A stretch of 43,935 bases of DNA from Gemmatimonadota bacterium (GTDB lineage Bacteria; Gemmatimonadota; Gemmatimonadetes; Gemmatimonadales; Gemmatimonadaceae), in the NCBI GenBank assembly GCA_016871855.1, contig VHBQ01000020.1:1-43935 (forward strand), in the 5' to 3' direction. The notes below the pieces were generated by a model that saw nothing but the letters and a program-made list of their open reading frames with translations, did no database searches and was not told where the DNA came from. Positions 17,505-24,743 of this stretch are shown piece after piece. A program made the position numbers and the translations under genes. The first letter of the stretch is position 1. Each line of letters starts with the position of its first letter.

Positions 17505-18257
17505 ATGCTCCTCGCCACGCTCCTCACCGACTTCGGGACCGCGGACGGCTACGTCGCCGAGATGAAGGGCGTGCTGCTTAGCGGCGCGCCGACGGCGCAA
17601 CTGGTGGACATCTCGCACGACATCCCGGTGCAGGACGTGGATGCCGCGCGCCTGGCGTTCGCGCGCTACTGGCGCCGGTTTCCCGTGGGCACGGTGCACC
17701 TCGTCGTGGTTGATCCCGGCGTCGGGACACGCCGCAAGGCGCTGGCCATCGAGAGCAACGGCCGCTTCGCCGTCGGCCCCGACAACGGCGTGCTCTCTCC
17801 GGCGCTGCTCGTGCCGGATGCGCGGGCCGTGGAGCTGTCCATCCCGCACGGCGCGGCGCCGACCTTTCACGGACGTGACGTCTTCGCGCCAGCCGCAGTG
17901 CGTCTGCTCACCGGCGCTTCGCTCGAGGAGATGGGCGCGTGGACCAGCGAGGCGGCGCTCCTGCGATCGCCGGAAGCGCAGCGGCGCCCGGACGGTGGAC
18001 AGGACGGGATGGTGCTCGCCGTGGATCGCTTTGGCAACCTGATCACCAACCTCACGGGGCGAGGTGACGGTGTGGTGGAGATCCAAGGCCGCTTGCTGCG
18101 CGTGGTTCACACCTACGGCGACGTGGCCGAAGGCGAAATGCTCGCCCTCGTCGGCTCCCATGGCCTGCTCGAAGTGGCCGTGCGGGGCAGCAGCGCCGCC
18201 CGGGCGCTCGGCGTCGGCCGCGGCACGCCAGTCTCGTTGCGCCGCGACCCGTCCTAG
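17505..18257 (+). CDS. SAM hydroxide adenosyltransferase (DUF62) family protein
   Basis: 250 residues from ATG 17505. The family pattern is complete: N-terminal LLTDFGTADGYVAEMKG, VDISHDIPVQDV, VDPGVGTRRKALAIES, GPDNGVLSP, and FHGRDVFAPAA with the catalytic-site His/Arg/Asp, then a C-terminal DRFGNLITN beta domain. Characterised members hydrolyse S-adenosylmethionine to adenosine and methionine; fluorinases share the fold but nothing here argues for halide use. It converges on the minus-strand bactofilin-like gene, 9 bp away. Confidence 0.87.
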   Translation: MLLATLLTDFGTADGYVAEMKGVLLSGAPTAQLVDISHDIPVQDVDAARLAFARYWRRFPVGTVHLVVVDPGVGTRRKALAIESNGRFAVGPDNGVLSPALLVPDARAVELSIPHGAAPTFHGRDVFAPAAVRLLTGASLEEMGAWTSEAALLRSPEAQRRPDGGQDGMVLAVDRFGNLITNLTGRGDGVVEIQGRLLRVVHTYGDVAEGEMLALVGSHGLLEVAVRGSSAARALGVGRGTPVSLRRDPS

Positions 18258-18270
18258 CGAGCGGCGCTAG
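18254..18270. terminator. Small hairpin holding both convergent stop codons
   Basis: CTAGCG and CGCTAG form a 6-bp stem with a 5-base loop. The plus-strand TAG (18255-18257) and minus-strand TAG (18267-18269) lie in opposite arms. Possibly a minimal two-way terminator; no T-run. Confidence 0.3.
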
Positions 18271-19367
18271 ACGCCAGCCGGCGTGGAGGGCGTCGCCGTG
18301 GGGCGGCGCGCCGCGACGATGCCGCCGATCGGCGTGGGCGTTTGCCAACCGTCCGCAGCGACCGGCGCGCCGGTCATCCGCACGCGCACGCGCCGCACGC
18401 CCCCGCGCGCGATGAGCGCCGCGCCGAGCCCCGCAGACAGCGCCACCCACGTGATGGCCACCGCGACGATGCGGGTGAGCAGCACGCCCCAGGCGCTGTT
18501 CACGAGCAGGGCGCTCGCGAACCAGGGGAGCATGATCGCGATCGTCCCGATCACGAGCGACTGGATGGCTCGGACGCGGACGTTCGGTCCTTCGCGCACC
18601 ACGGCGTGTCCGACCACCGTCGCCGCGGCGAGCCCGCCTAGTGTCACGAGGCCGGCTGCGCCGATGATGTAGGCGACCACGGCGAACGGAATCAGCAGGA
18701 TGCCGACGATGGTCAGCGCGAGGGCGACGCAAAGCAGCACGAGGAGGGGGATCGCCCCCACCTGGGCCGCCGCGCCCAGCGCGAGGGACGCCCCGAAGCG
18801 GTTACCAAGCGCCTGCACCACGGCCTCGAGTTGTGCGCCGGAGAAGAGAATGACCCCAATGCCGACGAACAGGAGGATCACGAACCAGGCGGCCGTGACC
18901 TTCAGTGCATGACTCACCGCGGCGGCGCCGGTCAGCGCCTCTTCCTGTTCACCCACGCCAAGAGGCGCGACAGCCTTCATCTCGCCGCGGACGCGTCCCC
19001 CGTCCACCAGCACCTTGCCCTGCAGGGCGAGCGCCGATCCGGTCACCTCGCCGCCGGGGTGCACCCGGATGTCGCCGCCCACGGACAGGACGTCGCCGTT
19101 CACCGTGCCGAGCACATCCACGTTCCCGCGGGCCGCGGCCACCGGGCCGGGAACCGTGGCGCCCGCCGGGATGGAGAGATCGCCCCACGAGAACCGATCA
19201 ACGGACGGCAGCGTGCGTCCGAGCGGCGTCGCGCGCGCGCTGTCGAGCACGCGCGCGACCGAATCACGAGTGGCGGCGGACGGCGCGGCGGGCTGCTGGG
19301 CGTCCGCACGCTCGAAGCCTCCTATCGCGACCGCGGTCGCGATGGCGGCCATCAGGAGGTGGCGCAT
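18267..19367 (-). CDS. Membrane protein with bactofilin-like N-terminal repeats
   Basis: 366 residues from ATG 19367. After a signal peptide (to about residue 24), residues 60-125 form beta-helix-like repeats (GNVDVLGTVNGDVLSVGGDIRVHPGGEVTG..., in part) as in polymer-forming bactofilins. The C-terminal half has four to five transmembrane helices (for example WFVILLFVGIGVILFSG and LLVLLCVALALTIVGILLIPF). It follows the anti-sigma gene by 2 bp, so it is likely a third member of the sigma operon, perhaps a membrane-stress scaffold. That role is inference. Confidence 0.75.
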   Translation of the reverse strand: MRHLLMAAIATAVAIGGFERADAQQPAAPSAATRDSVARVLDSARATPLGRTLPSVDRFSWGDLSIPAGATVPGPVAAARGNVDVLGTVNGDVLSVGGDIRVHPGGEVTGSALALQGKVLVDGGRVRGEMKAVAPLGVGEQEEALTGAAAVSHALKVTAAWFVILLFVGIGVILFSGAQLEAVVQALGNRFGASLALGAAAQVGAIPLLVLLCVALALTIVGILLIPFAVVAYIIGAAGLVTLGGLAAATVVGHAVVREGPNVRVRAIQSLVIGTIAIMLPWFASALLVNSAWGVLLTRIVAVAITWVALSAGLGAALIARGGVRRVRVRMTGAPVAADGWQTPTPIGGIVAARRPTATPSTPAGV

Positions 19368-19369
19368 GG

Positions 19370-19960
19370 TCAGCTCCCGCGCTGGCGGGAGGCCGAGGCG
19401 AGGGCGCGGAAGCCGAGGGTGGCAAGACCCGCGGCGGCGACCAGCGCGACCCCGGCAAGGGCGATGGCCATCGTGCCGCTCGCCCGCAGCGTCTCCGCCG
19501 CGCCGACGCCAAGCACCATGGCCAATCCCTGCTGCACCCCGCCAATCGCCATTTCCCGCACCCGGCCGGCCACGATGGAGGCCGATCCGACCGTGAGGTT
19601 CGCGCTCAGCACGATCCAGACGGCACTGGCCGAGATGGCCACGGAGGTGACCGCGACGCCGGCCAGGGCAAGCGCGCGGAGCGGCCGCGATTCCGGGACG
19701 AACCGGCGGGCGGTGCCCAGCGCGGCCACGTGCCAAGGCTCGACGATCTGCACGTGGCTCAGGACACGGTCGGCAAAGCCTGTGCGCGGGGCGAAGTGGG
19801 GGAGGCGCTCCAATGCGTCGGCCACCACCCGCGCCTCATCGAGGCGCGCGCGGCAGTCGGCGCAGGAATCAACGTGCGTGCGCAACGGCGCCCCGCCGAA
19901 TCCGGCGTCGCCGTCGAGCAGCAGATCGATTTCGTTTGGAAGCAGGTGGCGGTGTTGCAC
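19370..19960 (-). CDS. Zinc-finger anti-sigma factor, membrane bound
   Basis: 196 residues. The N-terminal ZAS motif reads HVDSCADCRARLDEAR (H-x3-C-x2-C), which in this family binds zinc and holds the ECF sigma factor. Two to three hydrophobic segments follow (about residues 92-115, 140-155 and 160-185), placing the zinc domain in the cytoplasm. It lies 70 bp downstream of the ECF sigma gene and 2 bp upstream of the bactofilin-like gene, a typical sigma/anti-sigma arrangement. Confidence 0.85.
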   Translation of the reverse strand: MQHRHLLPNEIDLLLDGDAGFGGAPLRTHVDSCADCRARLDEARVVADALERLPHFAPRTGFADRVLSHVQIVEPWHVAALGTARRFVPESRPLRALALAGVAVTSVAISASAVWIVLSANLTVGSASIVAGRVREMAIGGVQQGLAMVLGVGAAETLRASGTMAIALAGVALVAAAGLATLGFRALASASRQRGS

Positions 19961-20030
19961 TGGTCCTCCTGTGGTGCCTTACGAGGCTATCGGGAAACGG
20001 GTTTCAGGGGAGTGGGGGTTCCGTCCTCCC

Positions 20031-20633
20031 TTACTCCCGGAGGTGCTCCAGGGCCTCTCGAAGCTGGTGCCGGGCCCGATGGATGTAGGTCTTGACCGTC
20101 CCGAGGGGGAGGTCGAGCGTGGCGGCGATCTCCTCGTAGGACCGCCCCTCGACGTGGCGCAGCATGATGCAGGCCCGGTACTCCGGGCGGAGAGCGCCGA
20201 TGGCCTTTTCGATGGACGAGCCGAGCTCCTTGGCTTCCATGACCTCGAGGGCTGACTCCGATCGGTCGGCGATGTCGAACGACGTGGCCTCGATGTCGGC
20301 GGCCGTGGCGGCGTTGGGAGCGCCGTCCATCGAGATCGTGTCGAGATGCCGTCGCCGCAGGTGATCAATGGCGACGTTGTTGGCGATCTTGAAGAGCCAG
20401 CTCGAGAACTTGAACTCGGGGCGGTACTTGTCGATGTGATTCAGGACCTTGATGAACGTGTCCTGAGCGAGGTCCTCGGCGGTCGCGGTGTCGCGGACCA
20501 TGCGGAAGACGAGCGAAAAGACCGGGCGTTCATAGCGGCGCACGAGCTCCCGGAACGCCGGTTCGCGCCCTTGCTGGGCGAGGCGGGCGACGTCCGCGTC
20601 GGGGAGGTTGGGGAGGTCGAGAGCGGCAGGCAT
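20031..20633 (-). CDS. ECF RNA polymerase sigma factor
   Basis: 200 residues. Sigma region 2 is clear (REPAFRELVRRYERPVF, DTATAEDLAQDTFIKVL, FSSWLFKIANNVAIDHLRR), followed by an acidic linker and region 4 with its helix-turn-helix (LRPEYRACIMLRHVEGRSYEEIAATLDLPLGTVKTYIHRAR). It would be released from the downstream anti-sigma factor by an envelope signal. The gene heads the minus-strand operon. A TACTTT box (20647-20652, minus sense) lies 13 bp upstream of the ATG; autoregulation is plausible but not shown. Confidence 0.93.
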   Translation of the reverse strand: MPAALDLPNLPDADVARLAQQGREPAFRELVRRYERPVFSLVFRMVRDTATAEDLAQDTFIKVLNHIDKYRPEFKFSSWLFKIANNVAIDHLRRRHLDTISMDGAPNAATAADIEATSFDIADRSESALEVMEAKELGSSIEKAIGALRPEYRACIMLRHVEGRSYEEIAATLDLPLGTVKTYIHRARHQLREALEHLRE

Positions 20634-20785
20634 GCGCAGGGGCGGAAAAGTAGCCGCTGTGCGCGCGAGCGACTAGCACGAGCCGTCGCGCGCGGAGTGC
20701 GGGGCGCGCGCCGCGCGCGGCGTGCGTCAGCACCCTGCGCGGCATCGCGCTTGCTCCGGCGGAGCGGCCCGGCGAATTTGCGGGG

Positions 20786-21574
20786 GTGATTCCCACGACC
20801 GACCTCGAGGCGCGAGAGGCGAGCGCCGCGGCGGCCGGCGCCGCGGGGAAGCGCGCGTACGTGCAGCGGATGTTCTCGGACATCGCGCCCCGCTACGACC
20901 TGCTCAATCGCGTGCTGAGCATGGGCGTCGACCGCCACTGGCGGCGCGTCGCGCTGGCTCGGCTGGGGTGGGAGCGCGATCCCGCGGGCACGTACCTCGA
21001 CCTCTGCGCGGGAACGCTCGATGTGGCCGCCGCATTGAGTGCGCGGCGGGGTTTTGTTGGCCGCGTGATCGGCGCCGATTTCGCGGAGCCGATGCTGCGG
21101 GCGGGGCAATCGAAGCTGGCAGGGCGGCCGATCACCCCGGTGGTCGCCGACGCGCTCGCGCTGCCGGTGGCGTCGGACAGCCTGTCCGGGGCGATCGTCG
21201 CGTTCGGCATTCGCAACGTGGCCGATCTCGACGCCGCGCTGCGCGAGGTGCGGCGGGCGCTGAAGCCCGGAGCGCGGTTCGTGATCCTCGAGTTCTCGAC
21301 CCCGCGTGTGGCGCTCGTGCGCGCGGTCTATCACGCGTATTTCCATCACGTGCTGCCGCGCATCGGCGGGTTGGTGAGCGGGCACCGCACGGCGTACACG
21401 TACCTGCCTGACTCGGTGAAGAACTTTCCGGAGACGACGGCGCTGGCGGCGCGGATGGAGGCGGCGGGGTATGTGGGCGTCGAGTGGCGGGCGTTGACGT
21501 TTGGGATTGCGGCGGTGCACGTAGGGACGAAGACGGCAGACGGGAGACGGGAGACGGGAGACGGGAGACGATGA
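20786..21574 (+). CDS. menG: Demethylmenaquinone/ubiquinone C-methyltransferase
   Basis: 262 residues, GTG start. Family motifs: YVQRMFSDIAPRYDLLNRVLSMGVDRHWRR, SAM-binding YLDLCAGTLDVA, IGADFAEPML, FGIRNVADLDAALREVRRALKPG and the C-terminal GGLVSGHRTAYTYLPDSV. It adds the final methyl group to the quinone ring. The SAM motif has TLDV where many homologues have TGDV. The C-terminus TADGRRETGDGRR is encoded by heptad repeats and is probably an accidental extension. First gene of a four-gene quinone cluster; its stop overlaps the ubiD start (ATGA). Confidence 0.92.
   Translation: MIPTTDLEAREASAAAAGAAGKRAYVQRMFSDIAPRYDLLNRVLSMGVDRHWRRVALARLGWERDPAGTYLDLCAGTLDVAAALSARRGFVGRVIGADFAEPMLRAGQSKLAGRPITPVVADALALPVASDSLSGAIVAFGIRNVADLDAALREVRRALKPGARFVILEFSTPRVALVRAVYHAYFHHVLPRIGGLVSGHRTAYTYLPDSVKNFPETTALAARMEAAGYVGVEWRALTFGIAAVHVGTKTADGRRETGDGRR
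21531..21572 (+). repeat. Heptad tract spanning the menG stop/ubiD start overlap
   Basis: Six units: AGACGGC, AGACGGG four times, and AGACGAT, the last contributing the first two bases (AT) of the ubiD ATG. The tract is coding for menG (21-bp period gives a 7-residue repeat, RRETGDG). Confidence 0.92.
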
Positions 21575-23049
21575 GCCTCGACACACTAGCGGACTTCATT
21601 CGGGCGATCGACGACATCGGCGAACTGGTGCGCGTCACCGAGCCGGTCTCGGTGCACCTCGAGATGTGTGAGATCGCCGACCGGGCGATGAAGCTCCCCG
21701 GGGGCGGGCCGGCGCTGCTCTTCGAGCAGCCGATTCTCAAGGACGGCTCGGTGTCGGCCTATCCGGTGGCCATCAATCTGTTCGGCTCGATGAAGCGGAT
21801 GGCGTTGGCGCTGAATGTCGAGTCGCTCGACGAGCACGGCGCGCGCATCACGAAACTCATAGACCTGAAGGTCCCCGAAGGGCTGATGGGCAAGCTGTCG
21901 CTGCTGCCGCGGCTGTTCGAGGTCTCCAAGTTCCCGCCGCGCGTGAAGGGCGGGGTGGCGCCGTGTCAGGAGGTAGTCTGGCAGGGCGACGAGATTGACC
22001 TGGACAAGATCCCGGTGCTCACCACCTGGCCGGAGGACGGCGGGCCGTTCTTCACGATGACGCAGGTGGTCAGCAAGGATCCCGCGCGCGGCATTCGCAA
22101 CGTCGGGATGTACCGCGTCCAGCAGATGGGCAAGCGCCACGTCGCGATGCACTGGCAGCGCCACAAGACTGGGGCGGCCCACTGGCGCGAGATGGCCGAG
22201 CGCGGCGAGAAGATGCCGGTGTGCATGGTCATCGGCTCCGATCCGGCGTCGATGTACAGCGCGAGCGCGCCGCTCCCACCGGGGATCGATGAGTACATCT
22301 TCGCCGGCTTCCTGCGCCGCGATCCGGTGAAGTTGGTGAAAGCGGTGACCTGCGACATCGAAGTGCCGTGGGACGCGGAACTCGTGCTCGAAGGGTACAT
22401 CGACCCGGCCGAGGAGCTCGTCGTGGAAGGGCCCTTTGGCGACCACACCGGCTACTACTCCGAGGCCGACCTCTACCCGCGCGTGCACGTGACGGCGGTG
22501 ACGATGCGGCGCGACATGACCTATGTCGCCACCATCGTCGGGCGCCCGCCGATGGAGGACTTCTACCTCGGCCACGCCACCGAACGGATCTTCCTGCCGC
22601 TGCTCAAGCTCACGGTGCCGGAGATCGTGGACTACCACATGCCCGCCGAGGGCGGGTTCCACAACCTCGTCTTCGTTTCGATCAAGAAGAGCTACCCCGG
22701 GCAGGCGTACAAGGTGATGAACGCGCTGTGGGGGATGGGGCTGATGTCGCTGGCCAAGGTCATCGTGGTGGTGGATGACTGGGTCAACGTGCGGAACACG
22801 CAGGAAGCGTGGTGGGTGGCGCTCAACAACATCGACCCCGAGCGCGACGTGCGCTTCACACTGGGGCCGGTGGACGTGCTGGACCACGCGAGCCGCGCCT
22901 TCACGTTCGGTTCCAAGATGGGGCTCGACGCGACCAAGAAGATGCCCGAGGAGGGCTTCACTCGCGCGTGGCCCAAGGTCATCGAGATGGATGCCGCGAC
23001 GAAGGCGAAGATGGATGCCGTGTGGGCGAGGCTGGGGCTCGCGACGTGA
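21571..23049 (+). CDS. UbiD-family decarboxylase (probable MqnL)
   Basis: 492 residues, as in UbiD/MqnL. The N-terminus runs MSLDTLADFIRAIDDIGELVRV; the prenylated-FMN pocket region includes RNVGMYRVQQMGKRHVAMHWQRHK, and the catalytic ENP-type triad area is EGPFGDHTGYYSE. These enzymes need prenyl-FMN, made by UbiX, encoded two genes downstream. Together with UbiA and MenG homologues and no Men genes, it is read as the 1,4-dihydroxy-6-naphthoate branch decarboxylase. It could alternatively serve ubiquinone; menaquinone fits this lineage better. Start overlaps menG. Confidence 0.9.
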   Translation: MSLDTLADFIRAIDDIGELVRVTEPVSVHLEMCEIADRAMKLPGGGPALLFEQPILKDGSVSAYPVAINLFGSMKRMALALNVESLDEHGARITKLIDLKVPEGLMGKLSLLPRLFEVSKFPPRVKGGVAPCQEVVWQGDEIDLDKIPVLTTWPEDGGPFFTMTQVVSKDPARGIRNVGMYRVQQMGKRHVAMHWQRHKTGAAHWREMAERGEKMPVCMVIGSDPASMYSASAPLPPGIDEYIFAGFLRRDPVKLVKAVTCDIEVPWDAELVLEGYIDPAEELVVEGPFGDHTGYYSEADLYPRVHVTAVTMRRDMTYVATIVGRPPMEDFYLGHATERIFLPLLKLTVPEIVDYHMPAEGGFHNLVFVSIKKSYPGQAYKVMNALWGMGLMSLAKVIVVVDDWVNVRNTQEAWWVALNNIDPERDVRFTLGPVDVLDHASRAFTFGSKMGLDATKKMPEEGFTRAWPKVIEMDAATKAKMDAVWARLGLAT

Positions 23050-23948
23050 GCCAGGCGGTGCGCGAGGGGCAGACCTACGACGGCACGTCGCGCCTGGTGC
23101 GCTACGTGAACTTCGTGAAGCTCCCGCACACCGTCTTCGCGCTGCCGTTCGCGCTGGTGGGGGTCACGCTGGCCAGCTGGGTCGCGCCGGTGACGCTCGC
23201 GACGGTCGTCTGGGTGGTGGTCGCGTTCACCGCCGCGCGCTTCGCCGCGATGGGCTTCAACCGGATCGTGGACCGGCGATTCGACGCCGCGAATCCCCGC
23301 ACGGCAATGCGCGAGCTGCCGCGCGGCTCAATGAGCGTGGCGGAGGCGACGGCGAGCGTCGCGGTGGCGTCGGCGGTCTTCGTCTTCGCGGCGTGGCGGA
23401 TCAACCCGCTCTGCCTCGCGCTCTCCCCGGTGGCGCTGGCCTGGGTGCTGTTCTACAGCTACACCAAGCGGTTCACGCGGTGGGCGCACCTCGTGCTGGG
23501 GCTTGGGCTGGGCATCGCGCCCGCGGGCGGCTACCTGGCGGTCACCGGCGCGTGGAGCGATCCCTGGTGGCTGTTACCGGCGCTCGCTGTGGCGGTGATG
23601 AGCTGGGTCGGTGGCTTTGACATCCTCTACGCTCTGCCGGACATTGAGTTCGACCGCTCCCAGGGCCTCTACTCGGTGCCCGCGACGATGGGCGTGACGA
23701 AGGCACTGCGGGTGGCGCGCGCGCTGCACCTGCTCACCATCGTTGCGCTCGTCGCGGCCGGCTTCGGTGCCGGCTCTGGCGTGCTCTACTTCATTGGCGT
23801 GGTCGTCGCCGCGGCGATCCTTGGATGGGAGCACTCGCTGGTCTCGTTCGACGATCTTACCAAGCTCGACGCGGCGTTCTTTCAGATGAACGGCGTGCTG
23901 AGCGTGACGTTCTTCCTCTTTGTGCTCGCTGAGCGGGTCTTCACATGA
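23046..23948 (+). CDS. UbiA-family prenyltransferase (probable MqnP)
   Basis: 300 residues with about eight to nine transmembrane helices. Both Asp-rich motifs for the prenyl diphosphate are present: NRIVDRRFD (first) and the second, DIEFDRSQG. The N-terminal RYVNFVKLPHTVFALPFALVG is typical of UbiA/MqnP proteins. It would attach a polyprenyl chain to the aromatic acid before decarboxylation. GTG start overlaps the ubiD stop (GTGA), and its own stop overlaps ubiX (ATGA), supporting coupled synthesis of the four proteins. Confidence 0.92.
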   Translation: MSQAVREGQTYDGTSRLVRYVNFVKLPHTVFALPFALVGVTLASWVAPVTLATVVWVVVAFTAARFAAMGFNRIVDRRFDAANPRTAMRELPRGSMSVAEATASVAVASAVFVFAAWRINPLCLALSPVALAWVLFYSYTKRFTRWAHLVLGLGLGIAPAGGYLAVTGAWSDPWWLLPALAVAVMSWVGGFDILYALPDIEFDRSQGLYSVPATMGVTKALRVARALHLLTIVALVAAGFGAGSGVLYFIGVVVAAAILGWEHSLVSFDDLTKLDAAFFQMNGVLSVTFFLFVLAERVFT

Positions 23949-24544
23949 GCGCACCGCGTCCCATCGTCATGGCCATCACCGGCGCGTCGGGCGCGCCATA
24001 CGGCGTCCGACTGCTGCAGGCGCTCGCGCAGGCGGAGCAGCCGGTCTCGCTCATCGTGAGCGGCCACGGCCTGCGCCTGATCCAGACGGAGACATCGCTT
24101 GGTTCCGTGGAAGGACTGCGCGCGCACGTCGGCGCCGCGTCGTGGGATCGCTGGGTGCGCGTGTACGACGACGGCGATCGCGGCGCGGGGCCGGCGAGCG
24201 GGTCGCATCGTGCCCGGGCGATGGTGGTCTGCCCGTGCTCGATGGGGACGCTGGCGGCGATCGCGGCGGGGACGAGTCGCTCGCTCGTGGAGCGCGCCGC
24301 GGACGTGACGCTTAAGGAGCGTCGGCCGCTGATCCTCGTGACGCGCGAGACGCCGCTGTCGAGCATCCATCTGGAGAACATGCTGCGCGTCACGAATGCG
24401 GGCGCGGTGGTGATGCCGGCGGCGCCGGGGTTCTACAACAAGCCGACGCGGATTGAAGAGCTGGTGGACTTCATGGTGGCGCGGGTGATGGACCATTTGG
24501 GGGTAGACAACAAGCTGGCGCCGAGGTGGGGGGAGGCTCCTTAG
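23945..24544 (+). CDS. ubiX: Flavin prenyltransferase UbiX (probable MqnM)
   Basis: 199 residues. Rossmann-like N-terminus MAITGASGAPYGVRLL, the CPCSMGTLAAIAAG phosphate/flavin site, LKERRPLILVTRETPLSSIHLENML, and MPAAPGFYNKP are all family signatures. UbiX prenylates FMN to make the cofactor of UbiD, so its presence beside ubiD is functionally coherent. Last gene of the quinone cluster; followed by a G-rich repeat and a convincing intrinsic terminator. Confidence 0.95.
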   Translation: MSAPRPIVMAITGASGAPYGVRLLQALAQAEQPVSLIVSGHGLRLIQTETSLGSVEGLRAHVGAASWDRWVRVYDDGDRGAGPASGSHRARAMVVCPCSMGTLAAIAAGTSRSLVERAADVTLKERRPLILVTRETPLSSIHLENMLRVTNAGAVVMPAAPGFYNKPTRIEELVDFMVARVMDHLGVDNKLAPRWGEAP

Positions 24545-24549
24545 GTGCA

Positions 24550-24619
24550 GGGAGAAGGGAGCAGGGTGGGGTGCAGGGGAGAGGGAGCAGGGTGGGGTGC
24601 AGGGGGCAGGGTGCGGGGG
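24550..24619 (+). repeat. G-rich 26-bp direct repeat with many G-tracts after ubiX
   Basis: A 23-bp identical core (starting GGGAGCAGGGTGGGGTGCAG) occurs at 24557-24579 and 24583-24605, period 26. About eleven runs of three or more G lie on the coding strand, giving strong quadruplex potential. Parts show 7-bp spacing (GGGAGAA, GGGAGCA). Confidence 0.8.
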
Positions 24620-24645
24620 CCAGCGAGTGCTGGCCCTTTGTGTTT
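24617..24645 (+). terminator. Intrinsic terminator of the quinone operon
   Basis: Stem GGGCCAGC/GCTGGCCC (8 bp, perfect) with a GAGT loop, followed by TTTGTGTTT. The best terminator in the window, 73 bp after the ubiX stop. Confidence 0.8.
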
Positions 24646-24663
24646 CCGGGGGGCATCTTCGGT

Positions 24664-24675
24664 CGGTCGCGACCG
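24664..24675. promoter_or_regulatory. 12-bp perfect palindrome upstream of the AmpG-like gene
   Basis: CGGTCGCGACCG, about 70 bp before the GTG start. May be an operator; GC-rich palindromes of this length also occur by chance. Confidence 0.25.
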
Positions 24676-24684
24676 GTAATCGCC

Positions 24685-24736
24685 CATCGGATTCCTGAAT
24701 CGGAATCCTCAATCGCAATCCTCGGTCCAAATCCTA
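24685..24736 (+). repeat. Degenerate 13-bp tandem repeat upstream of the AmpG-like gene
   Basis: Four units in register: CATCGGATTCCTG, AATCGGAATCCTC, AATCGCAATCCTC, GGTCCAAATCCTA, then AATCG. Markedly AT-richer than its surroundings and ends 7 bp before the GTG start at 24744. Each unit holds two AATC-like half-sites 6-7 bp apart, so a regulator-binding array is possible. Confidence 0.7.
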
Positions 24737-24743
24737 AATCGCC

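Noticed and set aside
17505..18257. Fluorinase or chlorinase
   Set aside because: Only general family motifs are seen, and no halogenase-specific loop or neighbouring fluorometabolite genes; the hydrolytic SAM enzyme is the simpler reading.
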